Part shown: positions 1 to 7,477 of the stretch, piece after piece
Numbering within the stretch: position 1 is the first letter of the stretch
Layout: every line of letters starts with the position of its first letter
Assembly (NCBI GenBank): GCA_051883095.1
Contig: JBJETB010000094.1
Coordinates: 43,138-107,137 of the forward strand
Source: SUG1106 sp051883095
Lineage (GTDB): Bacteria; Bacillota; Clostridia; Peptostreptococcales; Anaerovoracaceae
Reading direction: 5' to 3'
DNA length: 64,000 nucleotides
The notes under the pieces: generated by a model
Seen by the model: only the letters and a program-made list of their open reading frames with translations
What the model was told of the DNA's origin: nothing
Databases searched by the model: none
Translations under genes and position numbers: made by a program

Positions 1-358
1 TACAAAAGGCAGGGGAATTTCTGTACACAGATGTGACTGCTCTAATATAACATCACTGCCTGAAAGCGAAAAAGCTCGTTTCATTGATGTGGAATGGGAG
101 GATCTGAAGGTAGGTAAATCATACAATACAGATATATGTATCATAGGAAATGACAGAAAGGGAATGCTTTCCGATATATCCAGAGTATGTGAAGACATGG
201 ACATTCATCTTTCGGGAGTTAATGCTAAGAGCGGTAAAGACGGAAGTCTTACTATGACAATAACTCTTTCTATTTCTTCCACTCAGGAAATGCAGAAGGT
301 TCTCAGAAATCTGAGAAATATTGAAGGCGTCCTTCACGTTTACAGAGCAAAATCATAA
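1..358 (+). CDS. relA: RelA/SpoT family (p)ppGpp synthetase/hydrolase, C-terminal fragment
   Basis: This is the 3' end of an ORF that enters from the left edge (frame from base 2) and stops with TAA at 356-358. About 118 residues remain. The visible part has the GRGISVHRCDC signature of the zinc-finger/RIS region of long RelA-SpoT homologues, followed by a C-terminal ACT domain (DICIIGNDRKGMLSDISRV and onwards). Long RSH proteins make and degrade (p)ppGpp; these C-terminal domains sense ribosome and amino-acid state. The catalytic HD and synthetase domains lie outside the window. The gene sits 12 bp upstream of dtd, the usual relA-dtd order of Firmicutes. An internal ATG at 89 is not taken as a start because homology continues upstream of it. 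The assignment to a long RSH is secure; synthetase versus hydrolase activity cannot be judged. Confidence 0.9.
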   Translation, partial: TKGRGISVHRCDCSNITSLPESEKARFIDVEWEDLKVGKSYNTDICIIGNDRKGMLSDISRVCEDMDIHLSGVNAKSGKDGSLTMTITLSISSTQEMQKVLRNLRNIEGVLHVYRAKS

Positions 359-370
359 AAGAGGATATAT

Positions 371-820
371 ATGAGAGCAGTAGTACAGAGAGTAACAGAT
401 GCAGATGTGTCTGTAGATAATAAAATTACCGGGGCAATAGGCAGAGGTTATGTGGTTCTGCTGGGTGTTGAGGATGGAGACACAGAAGCCGACGCAGACT
501 ACATGGTGGAAAAGATAACAGGACTAAGGGTTTTTGAGGACAGCGAAGGTAAAATGAATCTTTCCATGATGGATATAGGTGGAGAGCTTCTCAGTGTTTC
601 ACAGTTCACACTGCTGGCAGATGCCAGAAAAGGCAGAAGACCAAGTTTCGTTAAAGCTGCCAGACCAGACGAGGCCAAACGTCTGTACAGATATTTCAAC
701 GAAAAAGTGCGTGAGAAAGGAATTAAAGTAGGAGAAGGTGTTTTTCAGGCTGAAATGCTGGTAAGAATCAATAATGACGGTCCCGTGACTATTTTACTGG
801 ACAGCAAAAAACTTTTCTAA
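371..820 (+). CDS. dtd: D-aminoacyl-tRNA deacylase
   Basis: DTD hydrolyses D-aminoacyl-tRNA (and Gly-tRNA-Ala) and so keeps D-amino acids out of translation. At 149 residues it has the usual full length of the family. It begins MRAVVQRV, contains the SQFTL active-site motif near residue 77 followed by ADARKGRRPSF, and has the C-terminal cross-subunit motif NDGPVTI near residue 136. GAGG at 361-364 lies a few bases before the ATG. It follows relA by 12 bp and precedes the MBL hydrolase by 13 bp, so it is probably cotranscribed with both. The family call is unambiguous. Confidence 0.96.
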   Translation: MRAVVQRVTDADVSVDNKITGAIGRGYVVLLGVEDGDTEADADYMVEKITGLRVFEDSEGKMNLSMMDIGGELLSVSQFTLLADARKGRRPSFVKAARPDEAKRLYRYFNEKVREKGIKVGEGVFQAEMLVRINNDGPVTILLDSKKLF

Positions 821-833
821 CAAAGGAACAGAA

Positions 834-1454
834 ATGAAAATAAAAAAATATTTGACAGGAATTATTACAGTAAACACTTATCTTGTTTACGATGAAGATA
901 CTAAAGAAGGATTTATCGTAGATCCAGGGGCATATTGTCCACAGCTGACAAAAGATGCGAAGGATGAGGGAGTTAACATAAAATATATTATTTTAACCCA
1001 TGGCCATGGAGACCACATCGGAGGTGTTGCAGAACATCTTAAAGATTTTCCTGATGCCAAGGTTATTGCATACGAAGATGAGGCAGAAATGCTTGCAAAC
1101 CCTGAATTTAACCTTTCAAAGGATTGCTGCAGACGCGAAATCAGCATGTCAGCGGATATTTATGTCAAAGACAGAGAGACAATGAAGGTAGGAAACATGG
1201 AACTTACCTTTATTCATACACCGGGACATACAAAGGGCGGTATGAGTATATATACCGACGGCCATCTGTTCAGCGGAGATACACTTTTTCGCATGTCCAT
1301 AGGCAGAACAGATTTTTACGGCGGAGATTTCAGAGAGATAATCAACTCCATCAAGGACAGACTGTTCGTTTTCCCTGACGATACTGTAGTACTGCCGGGA
1401 CATATGGGTTCTACAACTATAGGAGATGAAAAGAGAGGCAACCCTTTTGTATAA
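834..1454 (+). CDS. MBL-fold metallo-hydrolase, glyoxalase II-like
   Basis: This 206-residue cytosolic hydrolase has the metallo-beta-lactamase fold. The metal-binding motif HGHGDHIGG lies near residue 57, a second His is in TPGHTKGG, an Asp in FSGDTLF and a final His in LPGHMGS, so both zinc sites look intact. Small proteins of this type are often labelled hydroxyacylglutathione hydrolase, but most Clostridia lack glutathione and the natural thioester substrate is unknown. RelA-dtd-MBL-hemZ-hisS is a common clostridial gene order. The 3' end overlaps the called start of hemZ by 29 bp, which suggests translational coupling. Family call is certain, substrate not. Confidence 0.9.
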   Translation: MKIKKYLTGIITVNTYLVYDEDTKEGFIVDPGAYCPQLTKDAKDEGVNIKYIILTHGHGDHIGGVAEHLKDFPDAKVIAYEDEAEMLANPEFNLSKDCCRREISMSADIYVKDRETMKVGNMELTFIHTPGHTKGGMSIYTDGHLFSGDTLFRMSIGRTDFYGGDFREIINSIKDRLFVFPDDTVVLPGHMGSTTIGDEKRGNPFV

Positions 1455-2850
1455 TTTTGTAATCAGAAACATTACAAATAAGTATGATTTTACAGAGCTG
1501 ATAAAAATCTTTCTTTCGCCGGATGAGTTCTCTGCATACACTGAGGAGGAGTTTGAGAACATATCACAGGATGAAAAATCATCAGGAGAGACAGTTTATT
1601 TCAACAACGAACTCTCCGAAGACAAGAATCTTATAAAGCGTGAAATTTACAGCTTTTTAAGCGATTTAACCGAAAAGATACCGCCATGGGGGATACTTAC
1701 AGGTGTAAGACCGGTTAAACTTACCGGTGAGATTTTTGAAAGGACAGGAAACGAAAAGTCGGTAGTTAACGAGCTTTTAAACACATACCTTCTCAGCATA
1801 GAAAAGGCTGATCTTCTGATAGATACATACAAATATCAGCAGAAGGTATGCGGAAAAGCCGACCCTGCATCAGCGGGCGTGTATATAGGCATACCGTTCT
1901 GTCCTACGAGATGCCTTTACTGCTCCTTTACTTCAAATCAGGTGCCGGACAGTGAAATTGCCAGATATCTTGAGGCTCTGAAAAAGGAAATCGAATATAC
2001 AGGCAGGAGAATGAGAGAAACGGGTCTCTGGCCCGAAAGCATATATATAGGAGGAGGGACTCCCACCACACTTAATGAATCACAGCTGGATGAGCTGCTC
2101 ACTGCTGTGGAGGAGAATATGGACCTGAGCAGAACAGAAGAGTTTACCGTGGAAGCCGGGAGACCTGATACTATAACCCTTGAGAAACTCGAGGTCATAA
2201 AAAAGCATGGCATTCAGAGAATCAGCATTAATCCTCAGTCAATGAAAGAAAAAACACTGGAGCTTATCGGCAGATCACATAGCCCTGATGATATTGTGAA
2301 AGCTTTTCAAAAGTCAGATTCTGCAGGTATTTCAATAGTAAACGCAGACATCATTGCGGGACTGCCGGAAGAGGAGCCGGAAGATTTTGCTGAAACTCTG
2401 AGAAGAATACTGGAACTTGATCCTGAAAACATTACTGTTCATACTCTTGCAGTAAAAAGAGCCTCCAGACTGGTGGAGATGGATAAAGACTATCACTACA
2501 GGCAGGCTGCAAGAGTAAAAAAGATGCTCGAAATAAGTAAAGAGATGCTGGCAGAAGCAGGCTATAGGCCATATTATCTTTATCGCCAGAAACATATGGC
2601 GGGAGCATTTGAAAATGTCGGCTATTGTAAGGAAGGTACTCCTTGCATATACAATATAAGAATAATTGAGGAACGACAGACTGTGCTTGCTCTCGGTGCC
2701 GGAGGCATCAGCAAGATGTACTACCCGGAAGAGAACAGGCTTGAACGTGTTCCAAACGTATCAAATTATGAAATCTATATTTCCAGACTGGATGAAATGC
2801 TGGATAGAAAAGAAAAAAATATTTTTATGGAGGTAGAAAAAGGATGTTAA
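1426..2850 (+). CDS. hemZ: HemZ-type radical SAM oxidoreductase (coproporphyrinogen dehydrogenase-like)
   Basis: This 474-residue protein resembles Bacillus HemZ, an oxygen-independent coproporphyrinogen III dehydrogenase paralogue. The radical-SAM cluster motif CPTRCLYC lies near residue 160, followed by GGGTPT near 209. An N-terminal extension of about 150 residues, including WGILTGVRPVKL, is typical of HemZ and absent from HemN. No other heme gene is in the window, so true heme synthesis is unproven; HemZ homologues also occur in organisms without a full pathway. The ATG at 1426 has AGGAG immediately against it, which is too close; a TTG at 1447 with AGAGAGG at 1432-1438 is a good alternative start, about seven residues shorter. 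The gene overlaps hisS by 7 bp. Confidence 0.88.
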   Translation: MKREATLLYNFVIRNITNKYDFTELIKIFLSPDEFSAYTEEEFENISQDEKSSGETVYFNNELSEDKNLIKREIYSFLSDLTEKIPPWGILTGVRPVKLTGEIFERTGNEKSVVNELLNTYLLSIEKADLLIDTYKYQQKVCGKADPASAGVYIGIPFCPTRCLYCSFTSNQVPDSEIARYLEALKKEIEYTGRRMRETGLWPESIYIGGGTPTTLNESQLDELLTAVEENMDLSRTEEFTVEAGRPDTITLEKLEVIKKHGIQRISINPQSMKEKTLELIGRSHSPDDIVKAFQKSDSAGISIVNADIIAGLPEEEPEDFAETLRRILELDPENITVHTLAVKRASRLVEMDKDYHYRQAARVKKMLEISKEMLAEAGYRPYYLYRQKHMAGAFENVGYCKEGTPCIYNIRIIEERQTVLALGAGGISKMYYPEENRLERVPNVSNYEIYISRLDEMLDRKEKNIFMEVEKGC

Positions 2851-4097
2851 CAAATGCACCAAAAGGAACTAAAGACATGATGCCTGATCAGGCGTACAAA
2901 TGGCATTATGTAGAAAAAAAGTTCGCTGAAATCTGTGCAAGATACGGCTTTAAAGAAATCAGAACCCCGGTTTTCGAACATACCGAGCTTTTCCAGAGAG
3001 GAATAGGCGATACAACGGATGTTGTTCAGAAGGAAATGTATACATTTAAAGATCACGGCAACAGAAGCATCACTCTTAAGCCGGAAGGAACTTCTCCTGC
3101 TGTAAGAGCTTTTATCGAACATAAACAGTATGCCGAGGTTCAGCCGATTAAATATTATTATGATATTCCGTGCTTCAGATACGAAAAGCCTCAGTCAGGC
3201 AGACTCAGACAGTTCCATCAGTTCGGTATCGAAACCTTCGGTACTCCTAACATGATGGCGGATGCTGAAATCATCTGTCTCGGCTATGATTTCCTTATCG
3301 GTATGGGCATTAAGGACATAACTCTCAGAATCAACAGTGTAGGATGTCCGGAGTGCAGAAGAAAACACAGAGAAGCTCTCAGAGCATTCCTGGAACCTAA
3401 ATATGATCAGCTGTGCGATACCTGTAAGGACAGATACGAGAGAAATCCTATGAGGATTATCGACTGCAAGTCACCGATATGCCAGGAGCTGGTAAAGGGT
3501 GCACCTATGATGATTGACTATCTTTGTGATGACTGCAGAAATGCCTTTGAAGAACTCCAGCAGAACCTTACAGCTATGGAAATTCCTTTTGAAATTGACC
3601 CGACCATAGTAAGAGGTCTTGACTACTATACTAAAACAGCCTTTGAATTCGTTACAAACAGCCTCGGAGCACAAGGCACAGTATGCGGTGGAGGAAGATA
3701 CGACCATCTGGTGGAAGAGGTTGGAGGTCCTCCAATCCCTGGAGTAGGTTTCGGCCTTGGCATTGAAAGACTTATAATGCTCATGGAGGCTAACGGTGCA
3801 GAATTCCCTGAAGAAGAAGGGGTCGATGTTTTCATTGCTGTAATGGGTGACGCTGCTAAGGCATTCGGTCAGAAACTGGCAAGAGAATTCAGACAGAAGG
3901 GCCTCAATGTTCAGATGGATACTCTGGCAAGAAATATCAAAGGTCAGTTCAAATACGCAGACAGACTTAATGCTAGATATACAGTTGTAATCGGTGATAA
4001 CGAACTGGCAGAAGGTGTTGTATCACTGAAGGATATGTCGAAGTCTGAGCAGAAACAGGTAAAATTTGAGGATTTATACGAAGAGATTAGGAGATAG
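2844..4097 (+). CDS. hisS: Histidyl-tRNA synthetase
   Basis: HisRS charges tRNA-His with histidine in the cytosol. At 417 residues the length is normal for a class II HisRS. It opens with APKGTKDMMP, has the motif 2 region (FRYEKPQSGRLRQFHQFG), the histidine-specific VRGLDYYTKTAFE, the motif 3 region (GFGLGIERL) and a C-terminal anticodon-binding domain. A Cys-rich insertion between about residues 170 and 235 carries several C-x2-C pairs (GCPEC, CDTC, LCDDC), as in other Firmicute HisRS enzymes. The ATG overlaps the hemZ stop by 7 bp with GAGGT at 2830-2834. aspS follows 5 bp later, the conserved hisS-aspS pair. Confidence 0.97.
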   Translation: MLTNAPKGTKDMMPDQAYKWHYVEKKFAEICARYGFKEIRTPVFEHTELFQRGIGDTTDVVQKEMYTFKDHGNRSITLKPEGTSPAVRAFIEHKQYAEVQPIKYYYDIPCFRYEKPQSGRLRQFHQFGIETFGTPNMMADAEIICLGYDFLIGMGIKDITLRINSVGCPECRRKHREALRAFLEPKYDQLCDTCKDRYERNPMRIIDCKSPICQELVKGAPMMIDYLCDDCRNAFEELQQNLTAMEIPFEIDPTIVRGLDYYTKTAFEFVTNSLGAQGTVCGGGRYDHLVEEVGGPPIPGVGFGLGIERLIMLMEANGAEFPEEEGVDVFIAVMGDAAKAFGQKLAREFRQKGLNVQMDTLARNIKGQFKYADRLNARYTVVIGDNELAEGVVSLKDMSKSEQKQVKFEDLYEEIRR

Positions 4098-4102
4098 TTA
4101 AA

Positions 4103-5866
4103 TTGAGTACATTATTTAAAAGAACACATATGTGCGGAACTTTAAATATAAGCAACGTAGGTGATGAAGTTGTTCTCAACGGCTGGGTTGCCAAGAGAAG
4201 AAACCTGGGAGGCCTTATTTTCGTTGACCTTAGAGATAAGACAGGAATCGTACAGGTTACATTCGACGATAAGATTCCACAGGAACTTTTTGACAGAGCC
4301 GATTCCCTCAGAAGCGAGTACGTTGTCGGTGTAAAGGGAAAGGTATGCGAAAGAAGTGCCAAAAATGCCAACATAGCCACAGGTGAAGTTGAAGTTTTTG
4401 CAACTGACCTTGTAATATATTCAGAGGCTGACACACCGCCTATTTACATCAAAGACGACGATAATGTCGATGATAATCTGAGACTTAAATATCGTTATCT
4501 CGACCTGAGAAAGACAAAAATGCAGAGAAATCTGACTTTCCGTCACCAGGTTACCAAACTGGCGAGAGATTATTTTGACAGCTGCGGATTCACTGAAGTA
4601 GAGACCCCTATGCTTATAAAATCAACACCTGAGGGAGCTAGAGACTATATAGTACCAAGCAGAGTTTATCCGGGTTCTTTCTATGCACTGCCGCAGTCAC
4701 CTCAGCTTTTCAAACAGCTTCTCATGGTTGGCGGAACTGACAGATATATGCAGATTGTAAAGTGTTTCAGAGATGAAGACCTTCGTGCAGACAGACAGCC
4801 GGAATTCACTCAGATAGACCTGGAAATGTCTTTTGTGGACATGGACGATGTTATAGAAATCCAGGAAGGATTTTTAAAGAAGATATTTTCAGAGCTTATG
4901 GGTGTGGAAATTCAGACTCCGCTTCCTAGAATAACATGGGACGAGGCTATGGAAAGATATGGATCCGATAAACCGGATACCAGATTCGGATTTGAGCTTA
5001 AAAAACTGAACGATATAGTCGCTGGATGTGAATTCAAAGTATTCACCGATGCACTGGCTGCAGGCGGTGATGTAAGAGGTATCTGCATAAACGGAGGAAG
5101 CGAAAAATTCAGCCGTAAGGATATAGACAAGCTTACTGAACAGGCAAAGGCATATGGTGCCAAGGGTCTTGTATGGATAAGAGCAACCGAGGGAGAATAC
5201 AACTCATCAGTAAATAAATTCTTCAGCCAGGAGCAGTTGGGTGAAATTTCAGCAGTATTCGAAGCAAAACCTGGAGATCTTATTCTGATCTGTTCGGATA
5301 AACCAAAGGTTGTATTTGACACCCTGGGTTTCCTGAGAAGAGAAATAGCAAGAAGAATGGGCCTTTTGGACGACAAGCAGTATAATCTTCTGTGGGTAGT
5401 TGATTTTCCGATGTTTGAGGAAGACGATGAAACGGGAGAATTAAAGGCAATGCATCATCCGTTTACGTGTCCGAAACTGGATCAGGTACCGCTTCTTGAT
5501 ACTGACCCGGTAAGCGTAAAAGCTGATGCTTACGACATTGTTCTTAACGGTGTGGAACTGGGCGGAGGCTCCATAAGAATACACGATAAGGAACTTCAGG
5601 CCAAGATGTTTGAGGTATTGGGACTTACAAAAGAAGAGTGTGAAGAAAAATTCGGGTTCCTCATTGAGGCATTTAAATACGGAGCACCTCCTCACGGAGG
5701 ACTTGCATACGGCCTTGACAGACTGGTAATGCTCCTCCTTGGCGAGCAGTCTATAAGAGAAGTAATAGCTTTCCCTAAAAATCAGAATGCGCAGTGCCTC
5801 GTAAGTGAGGCACCTGCACCTGTAGATAATACGCAGCTTGATGAACTGGGAATCAGAACGAAATAG
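4103..5866 (+). CDS. aspS: Aspartyl-tRNA synthetase
   Basis: AspRS charges tRNA-Asp. The 587 residues fit the bacterial type: an N-terminal OB-fold anticodon-binding domain (to about 110), a class II catalytic core with motif 2 (IVKCFRDEDLRADRQPEF), the bacterial GAD insertion (about 290-410) and motif 3 (AYGLDRLVMLL). It uses a TTG start at 4103 preceded by GGAG at 4090-4093; no in-frame ATG before the conserved HMCGTL segment would retain the N-terminus. The bacterial enzyme may be discriminating or non-discriminating, and this cannot be decided here. It lies 5 bp downstream of hisS and is presumably in the same transcript. Confidence 0.96.
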   Translation: MSTLFKRTHMCGTLNISNVGDEVVLNGWVAKRRNLGGLIFVDLRDKTGIVQVTFDDKIPQELFDRADSLRSEYVVGVKGKVCERSAKNANIATGEVEVFATDLVIYSEADTPPIYIKDDDNVDDNLRLKYRYLDLRKTKMQRNLTFRHQVTKLARDYFDSCGFTEVETPMLIKSTPEGARDYIVPSRVYPGSFYALPQSPQLFKQLLMVGGTDRYMQIVKCFRDEDLRADRQPEFTQIDLEMSFVDMDDVIEIQEGFLKKIFSELMGVEIQTPLPRITWDEAMERYGSDKPDTRFGFELKKLNDIVAGCEFKVFTDALAAGGDVRGICINGGSEKFSRKDIDKLTEQAKAYGAKGLVWIRATEGEYNSSVNKFFSQEQLGEISAVFEAKPGDLILICSDKPKVVFDTLGFLRREIARRMGLLDDKQYNLLWVVDFPMFEEDDETGELKAMHHPFTCPKLDQVPLLDTDPVSVKADAYDIVLNGVELGGGSIRIHDKELQAKMFEVLGLTKEECEEKFGFLIEAFKYGAPPHGGLAYGLDRLVMLLLGEQSIREVIAFPKNQNAQCLVSEAPAPVDNTQLDELGIRTK

Positions 5867-5892
5867 TTTTCCAAAAGAAAGGGGCATTCCGG

Positions 5893-6549
5893 ATGTCAAA
5901 GAAATGCATAAACTGCAGTAAAAAGATTTCGTTTAATGTAAATCCAGCGAATCGCATCGGAATTCTGGGCGGGACCTTTGATCCCGTTCATATAGGCCAT
6001 ATTTCATTGGGAACAGCGGCAATTTCGGAGGCAAATCTTGAAAAGCTGATTGTAATGCCGGCATATATTCAGCCATTTAAGCAGGAAAAACGTGTTACAG
6101 ATGACGAGCATCGCCTTGCCATGGCAAAACTGGCCTTTGAAAAGGTCCCGAAGTCAGAGATTTCCACTCTTGAGATTGATCGTATGCGAGTTTCATACAC
6201 CTTTGATACCCTGTCTGAGCTGAAAAAACAATACCCGGATAAAGAGCTTTTCTTCATTACGGGAACGGACTCATTCATGCAGGTTGACAGCTGGTATAAA
6301 GGTGTTGAACTGCTGCAGAATTTTTCGTTCATCGTCAGCGTCAGACCGGGATACTGTGAAGATGAACTGCACGAAAAGATTAAATCATACCATGTTCTGT
6401 ACGGTACTCAAGTAATTAAACTGGCAGCGCTGATGCCGGACATTTCATCCACAGATATCAGAGAAGCATACAGAAAGGGTGAGTCCATCTCACAGCTGGT
6501 TCCGTCGGATGTAGAAAGGTATATTAAGGATAATGGATTGTACGAGTGA
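5893..6549 (+). CDS. nadD: Nicotinate-nucleotide adenylyltransferase with N-terminal CxxC extension
   Basis: NadD makes deamido-NAD from nicotinate mononucleotide and ATP. The nucleotidyltransferase motif GGTFDPVHIGH is at residues 26-36 and ISSTDIR near the C-terminus, as in the family. The oddity is an N-terminal extension of about 20 residues carrying a C-x2-C pair (Cys5 and Cys8) before the usual RIGILGG start. No start codon occurs next to the normal N-terminus, and AAAGGGG at 5878-5884 sits 8 bp before the ATG at 5893, so the extension is very likely translated. It overlaps yqeK by 17 bp, the standard nadD-yqeK-rsfS arrangement. Confidence 0.94.
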   Translation: MSKKCINCSKKISFNVNPANRIGILGGTFDPVHIGHISLGTAAISEANLEKLIVMPAYIQPFKQEKRVTDDEHRLAMAKLAFEKVPKSEISTLEIDRMRVSYTFDTLSELKKQYPDKELFFITGTDSFMQVDSWYKGVELLQNFSFIVSVRPGYCEDELHEKIKSYHVLYGTQVIKLAALMPDISSTDIREAYRKGESISQLVPSDVERYIKDNGLYE

Positions 6550-7135
6550 GATAAAACAGTATATAGATAACAATTTTTCAGAAAAAAGGAAGGTACATAC
6601 GGAAGGGGTCAGGACAACGGCTGTAAAACTCGCCAAAAAATACGGTGCAGATCCTGAAAAGGCTGAAATAGCAGCACTTTTTCACGATATGTACAGAGGC
6701 GTGGCACAGAATACCCTGAACTATTATGTGAAGCATCTTGGCCTGGACAGCAAATACGTTGACAATGCCAATCTGGCACACGGAAAGATAGCTGCTATCA
6801 TAATGGAGAGAGATTTTGATATAACAGATCCTGACATCATAAATGCAGTTTCTTTCCACACTACGGGGAGGGCCGGCATGTCCACTCTGGAAAAAGTGGT
6901 TTATCTTGCGGATGCCATTGAACCTAACAGAATTTATCCCGGTGTGGATGAATTGAGACGGATGGCAGATGAAGATCTTGACAAGGCATGTCTGATGTCA
7001 TTAAAAAGTACAGCCGAGTTTGTTATCTCAGCAGGAAAGTATCTTGATCAGGATACTGTCCGTGCCAAAGAGTACCTGGAAGAAGTTTTAAAAGAAAAAG
7101 ATATGAATAAACTGGAGGGAAAAAATGACGAATAG
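6533..7135 (+). CDS. yqeK: YqeK-family HD-domain nucleotide hydrolase
   Basis: YqeK proteins are HD-domain phosphohydrolases; characterised members split diadenosine tetraphosphate symmetrically to ADP. This 200-residue protein has an early His (KVHTEG), the HD pair in ALFHDMYRG near residue 51, a further His in NLAHGKIA and a late Asp in VVYLADAIEPNR, which together form the metal site. The ATG at 6533 overlaps nadD by 17 bp and has AAGGA just upstream with short spacing. It overlaps rsfS by 11 bp, so nadD, yqeK and rsfS are almost certainly one translationally coupled unit. Confidence 0.92.
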   Translation: MDCTSEIKQYIDNNFSEKRKVHTEGVRTTAVKLAKKYGADPEKAEIAALFHDMYRGVAQNTLNYYVKHLGLDSKYVDNANLAHGKIAAIIMERDFDITDPDIINAVSFHTTGRAGMSTLEKVVYLADAIEPNRIYPGVDELRRMADEDLDKACLMSLKSTAEFVISAGKYLDQDTVRAKEYLEEVLKEKDMNKLEGKNDE

Positions 7136-7469
7136 AGAGTATGCGCTTCTGGCGGCTAAGACGCTGTCCGACAAGAAGGCGCAGGATATTGTAATCATCG
7201 ATATTCAGGAAAAGGCAGCTTTTGCAGATTATTTTGTAATATGCTCCGGCACATCTGAGAGACAGATAAACTCACTTATCGACGATGTTGAAGATGCCTT
7301 TGCAAAAGAAGGGCTTTTTGTTAAATCAATAGAGGGTAAAAACGGGTCAGGATGGGTTCTGATGGACTTTGGGGATGTTATCATAAACCTGTTCACCAAG
7401 GAAATGAGAGAAAAGTACAGTATAGAGAAAGTATGGGGAGACTGCCAATTCATTGAAGCGGAGGAATAA
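7125..7469 (+). CDS. rsfS: Ribosomal silencing factor RsfS
   Basis: RsfS binds ribosomal protein uL14 on the 50S subunit and blocks subunit joining when nutrients are scarce. The 114-residue protein has the family core, including ADYFVICSGTSERQI near residues 36-50 and GWVLMDFGDVIINLF near 84-98. The ATG at 7125 follows GGAGG at 7115-7119. It overlaps yqeK by 11 bp and leuS begins 9 bp after its stop, so it links the NAD/Ap4A genes to leuS. Confidence 0.95.
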   Translation: MTNREYALLAAKTLSDKKAQDIVIIDIQEKAAFADYFVICSGTSERQINSLIDDVEDAFAKEGLFVKSIEGKNGSGWVLMDFGDVIINLFTKEMREKYSIEKVWGDCQFIEAEE

Positions 7470-7477
7470 TATAAGAC

